From: Candidatus Villigracilis propinquus
Lineage (GTDB): Bacteria; Chloroflexota; Anaerolineae; Anaerolineales; Villigracilaceae
Direction of reading: 5' to 3'
DNA: 64,000 nucleotides
Assembly: GCA_016714565.1 (NCBI GenBank)
Contig: JADKDM010000021.1
Span: forward strand, 1-64,000
Made by a program: the position numbers and the translations under genes
Shown: positions 45,053 to 54,488 of the stretch, piece after piece
Numbering within the stretch: the stretch's first letter is position 1
Layout: each line of letters opens with the position of its first letter
Notes under the pieces: generated by a model
What the model was told of the DNA's origin: nothing
Seen by the model: only the letters and a program-made list of their open reading frames with translations
Database searches by the model: none

Positions 45053-47614
45053 ATGCCCAATGATGATGTCACTCCAGTACGCCAGCAATATTTAGATATC
45101 AAACGCGACTATCCCGATACGATCGTTTTCTTCCGTCTCGGTGATTTTTATGAAACCTTCGATGAAGACGCCGAGATCACAGCCCGTGAACTCGACATTG
45201 TTCTCACCTCTCGCCCCGTCGGCGGCGGCACACGCGTCCCGCTCGCGGGCATTCCATACCACGCCGCTGAAAATTATCTCGCACGCCTGATCGAAAAAGG
45301 TCATCACGTCGCGATCTGCGAACAAGTCGGCGACCAGCCAGCGAAGGGGATTTTCCCGCGCAAAGTAGTCCGCGTGGTGACTCCGGGGACTGTGACCGAA
45401 CCGGGACTCCTGCCCGGGGATGCGAACAACTACCTCGCCTCGATCTTTCTTAACGAAGGGACTGCTTCTGTTTCTTATACAGATGTCACCACTGGAGAAT
45501 TCGCCGTCACCGAACTTCCGCTCGAAGCCCTGCGCGCCGAGCTAACCAGACTCCGCCCCGCCGAAATCATTTATCCCGACAATCAAACTTTACCTGATGG
45601 AATCACAGGTCACTTAACCGCATTGCCATCGTGGAAATTTGAAGCGGGCAAATGCAATGAGACTTTGCTTAATCAATTCAAATCATCCACGCTGGACGGC
45701 TTTGGAATAAAAGCCAACAGCCTTTCTGTTCGTGCCGCTGGCGCAATCGTCCACTATCTCAAAGAGACGCAGCCCGACGCGCTGAACCTGCTCAACTCCC
45801 TGCGCTCGTACAGCCTAAGCGAATTCATGACCTTGGACGCATCCACGCGCCGCAATTTGGAATTGGATGAAACCTTACGTGGTGAGAGAAAAGGTTCCCT
45901 GCTTGGGACTCTCGATTTCACAATTAGCCCAATGGGCAAACGGCTCATCCATCAATGGGTCAGCCAGCCTTTATTACACGTGGAAAAGATCAAAGCCCGT
46001 CAAAGCGGTGTGGAGTATTTCGTTCAGCAAGGCATGATCCGTGCCGAATTGCGTGCTGCCCTCAAACCACTTGCGGACTTGGAGCGCCTTGTAAATCGAG
46101 TCATCGCTGGGCAGGCGCAGCCGCGCGATCTGGTGGCGATGAGGAGCACGCTGGAACAGCTTCCAGTTATAAAAGAAGTCATCAGTAGACAGTCATCCCC
46201 TACGCGGACGGTATCAGTGGTTAGTGATCAGTGGTCAGTTTGCCAGGATGAGCTTTCGCAACTACATAACGCCATTGACGATGACCCGCCTGCCACACTG
46301 CAAAATACAGGCATCATCCGCGCCGGATATTCACAGGAATTGGATTCTGTTATTGACGCGTCCAAACATGCCCGCGATTGGATCGCCAACCTCGAAGCCG
46401 TTGAAAGAGAAAAGACGGGCATCAAGACTCTCAAGGTTGGTTACAACAAAGTATTTGGCTATTTCATTGAAATTTCACGCGGAGCGGCAGAACGAGCACC
46501 TGAGCATTACATCCGCAAGCAGACATTGGTCAATGCAGAGCGATTCATCACGCCAGAAATGAAGGAATACGAAACGCTGGTGCTGAACGCCGAAGAACGC
46601 ATCCGCGAGATCGAGCTGCGCCTATTCAAAGAAATCTGCGCGGAACTTGCGAAAGCCGCGAACAAATTACTATCCACTGCAAGGGCTCTCGCAGAGCTGG
46701 ATGTTTTGTCCGCTTTGGGCGAGGCGGCTGCTCTCGGAGGCTACACCAAGCCCGAAGTCCACGAAGGAAGCGAATTGGAAATCCACGATGGGCGTCACCC
46801 TGTCGTGGAACAGTTATTGAAATCAGACAGATACATCCCGAATGATGTCATCTACGAAAAAGGCGAGATCGTGCGCGTCATCACCGGGCCGAACATGGCG
46901 GGTAAATCCACATATTTACGGCAGGCGGCATTGATCGTGTTGATGGCGCAAATGGGTTCGTTCGTACCCGCCTCATCCGCGAAGATCGGACTCGTTGACC
47001 GCATCTTCACCCGCATCGGCGCGCAGGATGAAATCCACGCGGGGCAATCCACGTTTATGGTGGAGATGGTGGAAGCGGCAAATATTTTGCATCATGCCAC
47101 CTCCCGTTCTTTATTGATTTTGGATGAAATTGGACGCGGCACATCCACGTATGATGGGCTTTCGATTGCCTGGGGCATCATTGAGTACATCCACAACCAT
47201 CCACAACTACGTGCGAAAACTTTGTTTGCAACACATTATCACGAGTTGACCCAACTCGCAGAACTTCTGCCGGGCATTCGCAATTACAACGTAGCCGTCA
47301 GCGAGGCAGACAATAAAGTCGTCTTCCTACATAAAATTATTCCAGGCGGCGCAGACCGGTCATACGGGATCCATGTGGCGCAATTGGCAGGCTTGCCCTC
47401 GCCTGTTATTCAGCGAGCAAACGAGATCATGGCCGAGCTTGAAAAGACCTCTGGGCGCGCAGTAAAGATCAACCCGCAGTCCGCACAGCAGGTGGCACTA
47501 TTCCCTGAAACCAATCCGTTGCTGGATGAAATCAAAGGGCTGGATGTAAACTCGCTCTCCCCCATTGAAGCATTGAACAAGCTGTTCGAGTGGCAAAAGA
47601 AGTTCACGAAGTAG
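45053..47614 (+). CDS. mutS: DNA mismatch repair protein MutS
   Basis: An 853-residue MutS1. The N-terminal mismatch-binding domain has FFRLGDFYETFDEDA (the Phe-x-Glu intercalating motif). The ATPase has Walker A GPNMAGKSTYLRQ, Walker B LLILDEIGRGTST and the signature FATHYHELTQL. It recognises base mismatches and small loops and recruits MutL. A short insertion near residues 376-397 (SSPTRTVSVVSDQWSVCQDE) is encoded by a repeated CAGTGGTTAGTGAT sequence and lies in the lever/core region, which normally has no such stretch. A terminator follows at 47631-47668. Confidence 0.96.
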   Translation: MPNDDVTPVRQQYLDIKRDYPDTIVFFRLGDFYETFDEDAEITARELDIVLTSRPVGGGTRVPLAGIPYHAAENYLARLIEKGHHVAICEQVGDQPAKGIFPRKVVRVVTPGTVTEPGLLPGDANNYLASIFLNEGTASVSYTDVTTGEFAVTELPLEALRAELTRLRPAEIIYPDNQTLPDGITGHLTALPSWKFEAGKCNETLLNQFKSSTLDGFGIKANSLSVRAAGAIVHYLKETQPDALNLLNSLRSYSLSEFMTLDASTRRNLELDETLRGERKGSLLGTLDFTISPMGKRLIHQWVSQPLLHVEKIKARQSGVEYFVQQGMIRAELRAALKPLADLERLVNRVIAGQAQPRDLVAMRSTLEQLPVIKEVISRQSSPTRTVSVVSDQWSVCQDELSQLHNAIDDDPPATLQNTGIIRAGYSQELDSVIDASKHARDWIANLEAVEREKTGIKTLKVGYNKVFGYFIEISRGAAERAPEHYIRKQTLVNAERFITPEMKEYETLVLNAEERIREIELRLFKEICAELAKAANKLLSTARALAELDVLSALGEAAALGGYTKPEVHEGSELEIHDGRHPVVEQLLKSDRYIPNDVIYEKGEIVRVITGPNMAGKSTYLRQAALIVLMAQMGSFVPASSAKIGLVDRIFTRIGAQDEIHAGQSTFMVEMVEAANILHHATSRSLLILDEIGRGTSTYDGLSIAWGIIEYIHNHPQLRAKTLFATHYHELTQLAELLPGIRNYNVAVSEADNKVVFLHKIIPGGADRSYGIHVAQLAGLPSPVIQRANEIMAELEKTSGRAVKINPQSAQQVALFPETNPLLDEIKGLDVNSLSPIEALNKLFEWQKKFTK
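46211..46239. repeat. Short repeat insertion inside mutS
   Basis: Two near-identical units (ATCAGTGGTTAGTG and ATCAGTGGTCAGT) encode VSVVSDQWSV in frame. The peptide resembles known intragenic repeat peptides of the 'SVISDQWSV' type found in unrelated proteins, and it interrupts an otherwise ordinary MutS alignment. Confidence 0.75.
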
Positions 47615-47630
47615 AAAAAATCACACCTGC

Positions 47631-47668
47631 AACGCTGTCAACTTATTTCAAGCTGGCAGCGTTTTTTT
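47631..47668 (+). terminator. Rho-independent terminator after mutS
   Basis: Arms AACGCTGTCA and TGGCAGCGTT (one G-T pair) are followed by TTTTT. Confidence 0.8.
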
Positions 47669-47753
47669 ATTGAAAACAAAGAATAGCTACATACTACTCA
47701 AGTTATAATAGATTCAATCCAACCAATAGTCTGTTGAACCAACGTGAGATTAT

Positions 47754-48989
47754 ATGGCACATACTTCATCCCCAAAGACAGTTACCAAAGGCCCCAAACT
47801 AATAAAGCCCCAAAACAGAATGCGGTCAAATAAAAACAATAAAATTGAGGTAACCATTGTTTTACCTTGCTTAAATGAGGAATTAACTGTCGGGACCTGC
47901 ACACACAAGGCGGTGAATTTCCTAAAAAAATATAAGATCAGCGGAGAAGTCATCGTTGCCGACAACGGCAGCACAGATCGTTCTATTGAAATCGCAAAAA
48001 AACAAGGTGCGCGCATCGTACCTGTAGGACAAAAAGGCTATGGGAGCGCCCTACGCGGAGGGTTTGAAGAAGCCAAAGGTAAATACATCATCATGGCAGA
48101 TGCAGACGACAGCTATGATCTTGTCAATTTGATGCCATTTGTCGAAAAGCTCCGCGAAGGATACGATCTAGTCATGGGCAATCGCTTCAAAGGTGGTATC
48201 AAAAAAGGCGCCATGCCCTGGCATCACCGATATATTGGCAATCCGATTCTTTCCTTTCTGGGAAAATTATTTTTCAAGACCCCGGCCAATGATTTTCATT
48301 GTGGACTGCGCGGCTTTACAAAAGAAGCCATTGAAAAAATGGATTTGCAAACCACCGGCATGGAACTCGCCAGTGAAATTGTCATCAAATCATCCATACT
48401 TGGGATGAACGTATGTGAAGTCCCAACCACTCTCTTCCCCGATGGCAGGGATCGAGCGCCTCATCTTCGCAGCTTCCGTGACGGCTGGCGGCACTTGAGG
48501 TTTTTATTGATATACAGTCCCACCTGGCTGTTTTTATATCCAGGTTTGATCATCAGCATCCTTAGCGGGGTGGCTAGCATAGTATTATTTTTTGAGCGAG
48601 TAGATATCGGTATCCGCTTTTTTGACTTTCATAGTTTTATTCTTGCAGGATCTACTCTTATGATGGGCTTGAATATGCTTTCTTTTGCAGGCATAACGCG
48701 GGTTTTTGCCTACAATTTCAACCTCCTGCCAAACCGTCCGCACTTCTTTAAATTATTCCAGTACTTTTCACTGGAAACCGGCATCGTTACAGGAATGCTG
48801 CTATCTCTCTCAGGAATGATAATGATCATCTATGCAGCCAATCTTTCAATCTCTCCGGGTTTTTCAAGTCTTGGCTTTGGAAACAGCGTCCGCCTTGTAT
48901 TTGGAGGCTCATTATTAACCACAACAGGCGTACAGATCATTCTCGCAAGTTTTGTGCTTAGTATGCTGGGAATCAATCCAAAAGAATAG
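47754..48989 (+). CDS. Family 2 glycosyltransferase with C-terminal membrane domain
   Basis: A 411-residue dolichol-phosphate-mannose-synthase-like GT2 protein. The GT-A domain starts VTIVLPCLNEELTVGTC and has the nucleotide and metal motif IIMADADDSYD and the acceptor-side GNRFKGG. The C-terminal 150 residues hold about four TM helices (SPTWLFLYPGLIISILSGVA; IVTGMLLSLSGMIMIIY). It likely makes a polyprenyl-phosphate hexose from UDP- or GDP-sugar, the donor used by GT-C enzymes such as those at 41.6-44.2 and 49.6-51.7 kb. It is followed after 14 nt by a methyltransferase. Confidence 0.88.
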   Translation: MAHTSSPKTVTKGPKLIKPQNRMRSNKNNKIEVTIVLPCLNEELTVGTCTHKAVNFLKKYKISGEVIVADNGSTDRSIEIAKKQGARIVPVGQKGYGSALRGGFEEAKGKYIIMADADDSYDLVNLMPFVEKLREGYDLVMGNRFKGGIKKGAMPWHHRYIGNPILSFLGKLFFKTPANDFHCGLRGFTKEAIEKMDLQTTGMELASEIVIKSSILGMNVCEVPTTLFPDGRDRAPHLRSFRDGWRHLRFLLIYSPTWLFLYPGLIISILSGVASIVLFFERVDIGIRFFDFHSFILAGSTLMMGLNMLSFAGITRVFAYNFNLLPNRPHFFKLFQYFSLETGIVTGMLLSLSGMIMIIYAANLSISPGFSSLGFGNSVRLVFGGSLLTTTGVQIILASFVLSMLGINPKE

Positions 48990-49003
48990 TTTGGGAGAAT
49001 GTC

Positions 49004-49561
49004 ATGAAACCACTGGACAGATTTATTCAAAAGCTACGCATAAATAAGGCGAAAAAATATATTCCCGCAAATTCACGTCTGCTGGACATTGGATGCGCCG
49101 ATGGGGCATTATTCCAGCAAGCACACGAAAAAATCCGTGAAGGCATTGGCATAGATCCGGGAATTCCAAACGGATCAAAATGGGGCAAGTTTCAACTTAT
49201 ACGGGGTTTGTTCCCTGACGATCTCCCTACAGAAGAAGTTGATTTTGACGTTGTTACAATGCTCGCAGTTCTTGAACATATTCCTATGCAGGAACAATCT
49301 TTACTTGCTCAGAATATTTTCAAACACCTAAAGGGTAACGGAATATTAATTGTCAGCGTTCCATCCCCTTTTGTGGATAAAATTTTGGACTTCCTGCTAT
49401 TCCTGCGGCTTATCGACGGGATGTCTCTTGAGGAACATTTTGGTTTCCATGTAGAGACGACCATTGATACTTTTACGAAGCAAGGTTTTGAAGTAGTGAG
49501 GCATGAATTTTTTCAATTGCGGCTAAACAATTTGTTCGTATTCAGAAAGCCGCTTCTTTAG
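49004..49561 (+). CDS. Class I SAM-dependent methyltransferase
   Basis: A 185-residue protein with the Rossmann-fold motif I LLDIGCADGALFQQA, an acidic motif II (IGIDPGI), and motif IV DVVTMLAVLEHIPMQEQ of the Methyltransf_11/23 group. GGAGA precedes the start, 14 nt after the GT2 gene, so the two are in one operon. The substrate is unknown, but glycan or lipid-carrier modification fits the context. It converges with the large membrane protein gene, leaving only 14 nt between stops. Confidence 0.85.
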   Translation: MKPLDRFIQKLRINKAKKYIPANSRLLDIGCADGALFQQAHEKIREGIGIDPGIPNGSKWGKFQLIRGLFPDDLPTEEVDFDVVTMLAVLEHIPMQEQSLLAQNIFKHLKGNGILIVSVPSPFVDKILDFLLFLRLIDGMSLEEHFGFHVETTIDTFTKQGFEVVRHEFFQLRLNNLFVFRKPLL

Positions 49562-49575
49562 TCTCAAGCGGAAGA

Positions 49576-51726
49576 TTAGCGTTCGATATAATTTCCGCAA
49601 GAAAAAACCGCATAATACCCATTCTTATAGAGCGGTATGCGTTGCTCTTCCAATAAACTTATCGAATTCCATATTGGATCGGTGTCACTGATAATTAGAA
49701 CATCTATCAGATACTGCCTACACAAACTATCTATTGAGCGCCAGTTCGAATCATTGGTATCTGTGAAAATAACGCCTACATCCTCTACAAGCTTATTGAA
49801 AGCAGCGGGCGGAATCCCATAAGACGTGCGGGAAGCAACAACCATTTGATGCGTTCCGTACACTCCAGAAGAGTGATCTAAAAACACGAATGGGTTACTT
49901 TGAGTAATTACGCCGGCGGGGATGTTGTCGCGCAAATAATCATAGGCGAGTCGGCCAAAATATGTACGCTCGCCCAAATACGTATCTGCGCTTAATTCAT
50001 TTGGGAAGCCAACAATGGACGCGTCTATCATCATAGGCCACATCCGCAGCGCTATTCCTTCAAGCAATGTAGTTAAAAGTCCCACCACCAACGCCGCATT
50101 AATAACAGCGCTCAACATTGTTGTGCTGCGAGTCGTACCTGAAACTTTTGGTGCCAATGCATTTTTATAACGACTGTCTTTTCCGACCACATCTGCAGCC
50201 CAAACAATCAAAATAAATTGAACTGGCAACCACCCTCTAATTCCCAAGTCATTAATAGAGATAATGTCTGAATAGAGAAACGACATTAATATTGTTACTA
50301 CCGCAACCAAAATCAATTCGGGCACATAATATCGATTCTGTCCGGCGATCTTTTCGCGGAAACGGGAGCCAATCCACAGCAGAGCAACTATAAAGAAAAA
50401 TCCAAACTCAAACAAATAATTCAATGGCAACATTAAAAAATTAATGGCATAAAATGCAATTCGTGGAAGAAAAGTCAGAAAGGCACTGAAAATGAATGGA
50501 CGAACATAAAACGCCACTGGTATTCCTCCCCCTGAATACGAGGAAGCGCCCGCCTGAAACAACCCGGCGATGAAGGGAGAAACAAATATCATCCCTGAAA
50601 TCCCTCCCAGCGCCATCCACAATACGAGTTCACGCCCCTGGTTCTGAAAATAGATCACAATCATCCATACCGCCCAGAACACGGCGAACACAAACATTCC
50701 CCAAACCGATAAACCAAAGGCAGAAGCAAAGGCAAGTCCAATCAATACCGCTGCCATTAATTTTCGAGACCGCACAGAAGAAGCGTGATAAACAAAAATC
50801 ATCAATGCGGTCATGCATGCAAGCGCAGCCGAAACATGATGAGGCACCCACATCACTGCATTCAACCAAGACATAATCGGCATATTCCAGCCCTCAACAC
50901 GTCCTTCAAAGGGCAAATAGCCAAGCCTTGCCTTAACAATCGCCATGATTATCATAACAATGATAAAGTCCAAACCACCGACCGCTAAAAATTTTAGCGC
51001 ATGGATTGAATTTAGCCATGAGTTAATTCGAGAGTTACTATTTCGCAAGCGCATATAAGTGGCCATCGTGGAGGCAATTGCGATCCCACACCAACTGATG
51101 CTCGCGATCATCGCCTGATATGCACTAACCCAAGGGCCACCAACTTGATCCACTATACTCCCGAGAATATACCAAAAGTAATATAGGAAGTTCAGTGGTA
51201 CTGGATGTCCGGGGTAGTAAGAAGGGTTGAGCGGTGGAACGCCTGTCCGGGTGATGGCATCCACCATGGCAACACGAGTAATCATATCGTACGAATTAGT
51301 ACTGAAATAAAGCCGCTCTCCAATTTGTACTTCCATCAACATTAAAATAGAGAATATTACCCAGGCAATCACAGAAAAAAAAGCCAGTTTTTGGTACTTA
51401 GCTGTTTCTAAAGAATAAACAAACTTGGCATCAATTTTCTGTCTGCCGCGAAAATGAAGGATAGCCCATATAAAGAAGACAACCAACAGAAGAACGATCA
51501 CAACGCTGGAAGATGTAAATCGATATATCAGGAAAACAAGTATGGGGCTGAATGCATTTGAAAGCGTTACCCCTATGATGAGCTTAACACCTGTCAGCCG
51601 CTTCCTAAACTCAAAGAGGTTGAGCCACCAGCCAATTACATATCCAGGAAAAACAAAAATCAGAGTAAATAAAAGTACGGCATAAAGTGACCCAAAGATA
51701 TCTTGAAAAGTATAATTAAATGGCAT
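49576..51726 (-). CDS. Large integral-membrane protein, GT-C-like
   Basis: A 716-residue protein with about 14-16 TM helices; ATG 51726 (MPFNYTFQDIFGSL) is preferred to the upstream TTG. A periplasmic loop (ERLYFSTNSYDMITRVAMVD; NPSYYPGHPVPLNFLYYFWY) has the aromatic and Pro-rich pattern of DUF2298/GT-C proteins, and the last 150 residues form a soluble C-terminal domain (TYFGRLAYDYLRDNIPAGVI; GVIFTDTNDSNWRSIDSLCR). This is the layout of GT-C enzymes or flippases with a C-terminal soluble module. No catalytic Asp can be named with certainty. It is probably part of the surface-glycan locus. Confidence 0.68.
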   Translation of the reverse strand: MPFNYTFQDIFGSLYAVLLFTLIFVFPGYVIGWWLNLFEFRKRLTGVKLIIGVTLSNAFSPILVFLIYRFTSSSVVIVLLLVVFFIWAILHFRGRQKIDAKFVYSLETAKYQKLAFFSVIAWVIFSILMLMEVQIGERLYFSTNSYDMITRVAMVDAITRTGVPPLNPSYYPGHPVPLNFLYYFWYILGSIVDQVGGPWVSAYQAMIASISWCGIAIASTMATYMRLRNSNSRINSWLNSIHALKFLAVGGLDFIIVMIIMAIVKARLGYLPFEGRVEGWNMPIMSWLNAVMWVPHHVSAALACMTALMIFVYHASSVRSRKLMAAVLIGLAFASAFGLSVWGMFVFAVFWAVWMIVIYFQNQGRELVLWMALGGISGMIFVSPFIAGLFQAGASSYSGGGIPVAFYVRPFIFSAFLTFLPRIAFYAINFLMLPLNYLFEFGFFFIVALLWIGSRFREKIAGQNRYYVPELILVAVVTILMSFLYSDIISINDLGIRGWLPVQFILIVWAADVVGKDSRYKNALAPKVSGTTRSTTMLSAVINAALVVGLLTTLLEGIALRMWPMMIDASIVGFPNELSADTYLGERTYFGRLAYDYLRDNIPAGVITQSNPFVFLDHSSGVYGTHQMVVASRTSYGIPPAAFNKLVEDVGVIFTDTNDSNWRSIDSLCRQYLIDVLIISDTDPIWNSISLLEEQRIPLYKNGYYAVFSCGNYIER

Positions 51727-51830
51727 GATTATCAACCCGGTTTTCTTGTGTGGCGTTACAATAAATTTTACGCATATTTGTTATTCCCCTTAGCAACGAT
51801 TATATCCTACCAAATAACAACAAAAGTCCG

Positions 51831-51874
51831 ATAATAAGAACCGCCTTCATCATGATGAGGGCGGTCCTTATTAT
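51831..51874 (-). terminator. Terminator after hppA
   Basis: Arms ATAATAAG-ACCGCC and GGCGGT-CTTATTAT pair around CATG with a few mismatches. It lies 6 nt after the hppA stop on the minus strand. Confidence 0.75.
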
Positions 51875-51879
51875 TAGTT

Positions 51880-54291
51880 CTATTTTTTCTTGCCGACAGG
51901 TTTTTTCTTCGTATTAGCGGCAGGCGCTTCAATCTCCGCGACCATCGACTGGGCGGGAGCCTTGGAGCGGATCACCGCCCAAGCCAACACGCCAATCAAA
52001 ATCAGCGCTACAACCCACACGCCAATTCTTGTACTTACAGACAAACCCGGCTGCGCATACTGCACCACGATTGGGGCAATGATCACCGCAACAAGATTGA
52101 CCACCTTGATCATCGGGTTGAGAGCGGGGCCGGCTGTATCCTTGAAGGGATCACCAACAGTATCGCCCACCACGCCAGCTTTATGGCGTTCAGAGCCTTT
52201 ACCGAGGTTATTCTTCGGATCCTTAGGCTCATCTTCGATCAACTTCTTGGCATTGTCCCATGCTCCACCGGAGTTATTCAAGAAGACAGCCAACAATTGA
52301 CCGGAGACAATGATGCCGGCGAGGAAGCCGCCGAGCGCTTCAACTTGCAAGGTCAGGCCAACCACAATCGGAGTGACGATACCAAGCAAGGCGAGGGATA
52401 CAAGTTCCTTCTGCGCAGCGGTTGTGGAAATGCCGACCGCTTGTGCATAATCAGGCTTTACTTTTCCTTCCAATACACCAAGTTTGAACTGGCGGCGAAC
52501 TTCCAACACAATGAGCGAAGCAGCACGAGTTACTGCTTGAATGGCAAAGGATGAGAACAACCAGGGTAACGCACCACCGATAAGCATACCAACAAACACC
52601 TGGGGAACATCAACACGAATACCAATGGATTGAATTTGTCCTTCGAGCGGAACACCGAAACTGGCCTGAGCGCGGGAAACATCTACAAGGAAAGAGCCGA
52701 AGAGCGAAACTGCTGCAATTACAGCCGAACCAATCGCAACGCCCTTCGTAATAGCTTTGGTTGTGTTACCCACTGCATCTAGATCGGCCATGATCTGCTG
52801 GGCATCCTTGGTAGCCTTGTCCGTTTTACCAGACCAAGACATTTCACCAATACCATTAGCATTGTCAGCAATCGGGCCAAAGGAGTCCATCGCTACGTTG
52901 TTACCCGTAAGGGTCAGCATACCAATGCCGGTCATCGCCACGCCATATAGAACAAAGGTTGCGCGCACCGTACCATCAACACCAGGAATGGTGCCGAAGA
53001 TAAAGATGGAAGCGATGATGGTCAATGCGATCACAAGCACCGACCAGACAGACGACTCGAAACCGATAGATATGCCGCTCAAGATCAATGTAGCCGGGCC
53101 AGTATCTGCCGACTTCTTGATATCGTTTACCGGTGAAGCGTGAGTGCCGGTGAAGTATTCTGTCAAACGGTCAATCACAATGGCAAGCAAAACACCCACG
53201 CCAACCGCAGTCGGCATGCGCCACCAACCACCCCACGCTGCCATTTCAGGGGAATTCAAATAAAGGAAACCGGCAATAAAGAACAGGACGGCTGAGATCA
53301 AAGCCGATGTCAGGAAGCCGCTAAAAATCGCCTTCATCGCATCTTCACTCTTACCAGTCTTGCCAGCCTTAACAAAGTACGTACCAATGATGGATGACAA
53401 AACACCAATACCGCGAACCATCAACGGGAAGATGATCCATTCAAGGCGGCCGGTTGCATGCCAAAGAGCAAGACCAAGAATCAGGCCCGAAACGATCGTC
53501 ACTTCATAGGATTCAAAAATATCAGCGGCCATACCCGCACAGTCACCGACGTTATCGCCTACGAGATCGGCGATAACAGCAGGATTGCGCGGATCATCCT
53601 CAGGGATGCCTGCTTCTACTTTACCGACCAGATCTGCACCTACATCAGCGGCCTTGGTGAAGATACCGCCGCCCACGCGCATGAACAACGCAAGCAGGGT
53701 CCCGCCGAAGCCAAATCCAAGCAGGGCATCTGGAGCGGCAATACCAAGAATAATGAAGATAATGGTTCCGCCAAGCAGGCCGAGACCATCGGTAAGCATG
53801 CCGGTGATGGTACCGGCGCGGTACGCGATACGAAGAGCTTCACCAAAAGATCGCTTTGAAGCAGCCGCAACCCGAACGTTGCCTTCAATGGCCATGCGCA
53901 TACCGATCTGGCCGACGGTAAGAGAAAAGCCTGCACCCATTACAAAGGCCAGCGCACGTGCAATTCCTATAATAAAGCGGACCTGATCAGGGGTTTGTCC
54001 GGAAAAACGCTCGAGAGCTTCCGGGGTTGGGGGGACAATATATACTGAGAAGAAAAGTGCAAAAGTGAGAACAACGATCAAAGGAACGATTGAGCGAATT
54101 TGCCTCTGCAAATAGGCATTCGCGCCATCCTTGATTGCGCCCCATACTTCCTGCATTTTTTCAGTGCCTTTGTCTTCACGCAGGATTTGGGAACGGAGAA
54201 GAAGCGCGTACAACAAACCGACAATAGCGATGCCAAATACGACCCAGATCGCTATCGCCTCCAAAGAGGTAAGTCCTTGCATATAGTACAT
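51880..54291 (-). CDS. hppA: Membrane-bound proton-translocating pyrophosphatase, K+-independent type
   Basis: An 803-residue integral membrane pump of about 16 TM helices that couples hydrolysis of pyrophosphate to ion transport. The catalytic blocks are present: ADVGADLVGKVEAGIPEDDP, LVGDNVGDCAGMAADIFESY and GDTVGDPFKDTAGPALNPMI. In GNTTKAITKG the Lys (about residue 512) occupies the position that is Ala in K+-dependent pumps, so this should be a K+-independent enzyme, all known examples of which pump H+. It saves energy from biosynthetic PPi in an energy-limited anaerobe. A good promoter lies upstream at 54349-54377. Confidence 0.95.
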   Translation of the reverse strand: MYYMQGLTSLEAIAIWVVFGIAIVGLLYALLLRSQILREDKGTEKMQEVWGAIKDGANAYLQRQIRSIVPLIVVLTFALFFSVYIVPPTPEALERFSGQTPDQVRFIIGIARALAFVMGAGFSLTVGQIGMRMAIEGNVRVAAASKRSFGEALRIAYRAGTITGMLTDGLGLLGGTIIFIILGIAAPDALLGFGFGGTLLALFMRVGGGIFTKAADVGADLVGKVEAGIPEDDPRNPAVIADLVGDNVGDCAGMAADIFESYEVTIVSGLILGLALWHATGRLEWIIFPLMVRGIGVLSSIIGTYFVKAGKTGKSEDAMKAIFSGFLTSALISAVLFFIAGFLYLNSPEMAAWGGWWRMPTAVGVGVLLAIVIDRLTEYFTGTHASPVNDIKKSADTGPATLILSGISIGFESSVWSVLVIALTIIASIFIFGTIPGVDGTVRATFVLYGVAMTGIGMLTLTGNNVAMDSFGPIADNANGIGEMSWSGKTDKATKDAQQIMADLDAVGNTTKAITKGVAIGSAVIAAVSLFGSFLVDVSRAQASFGVPLEGQIQSIGIRVDVPQVFVGMLIGGALPWLFSSFAIQAVTRAASLIVLEVRRQFKLGVLEGKVKPDYAQAVGISTTAAQKELVSLALLGIVTPIVVGLTLQVEALGGFLAGIIVSGQLLAVFLNNSGGAWDNAKKLIEDEPKDPKNNLGKGSERHKAGVVGDTVGDPFKDTAGPALNPMIKVVNLVAVIIAPIVVQYAQPGLSVSTRIGVWVVALILIGVLAWAVIRSKAPAQSMVAEIEAPAANTKKKPVGKKK

Positions 54292-54348
54292 TGGTTGATC
54301 CCTTCTAGTAGGAATGAAAGATAGGCATTTCGCCTTAAGAGCACACGG

Positions 54349-54377
54349 ATTCTACAGTCGCAAATTGATTGTGTCAA
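54349..54377 (-). promoter_or_regulatory. Sigma-70-type promoter for hppA
   Basis: On the minus strand TTGACA (54372-54377) is followed after 17 nt by TAGAAT (54349-54354), 58 nt before the hppA start. Confidence 0.82.
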
Positions 54378-54415
54378 GAAAATGAGCGCGCATTAATCTC
54401 TTGATGCTGCGTAAG

Positions 54416-54444
54416 TTGACAACACACACCAAACCTGATAATAT
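54416..54444 (+). promoter_or_regulatory. Sigma-70-type promoter for the HesB-like gene
   Basis: TTGACA (54416-54421), a 17-nt spacer and TAATAT (54439-54444) stand 44 nt before the start; AAGGAG follows at 54475-54480. It points away from the hppA promoter, so the two genes are divergent. Confidence 0.88.
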
Positions 54445-54488
54445 TTGGCGAAATTAGCTGTATCAATCATCAAAAAGGAGAAACAAAC

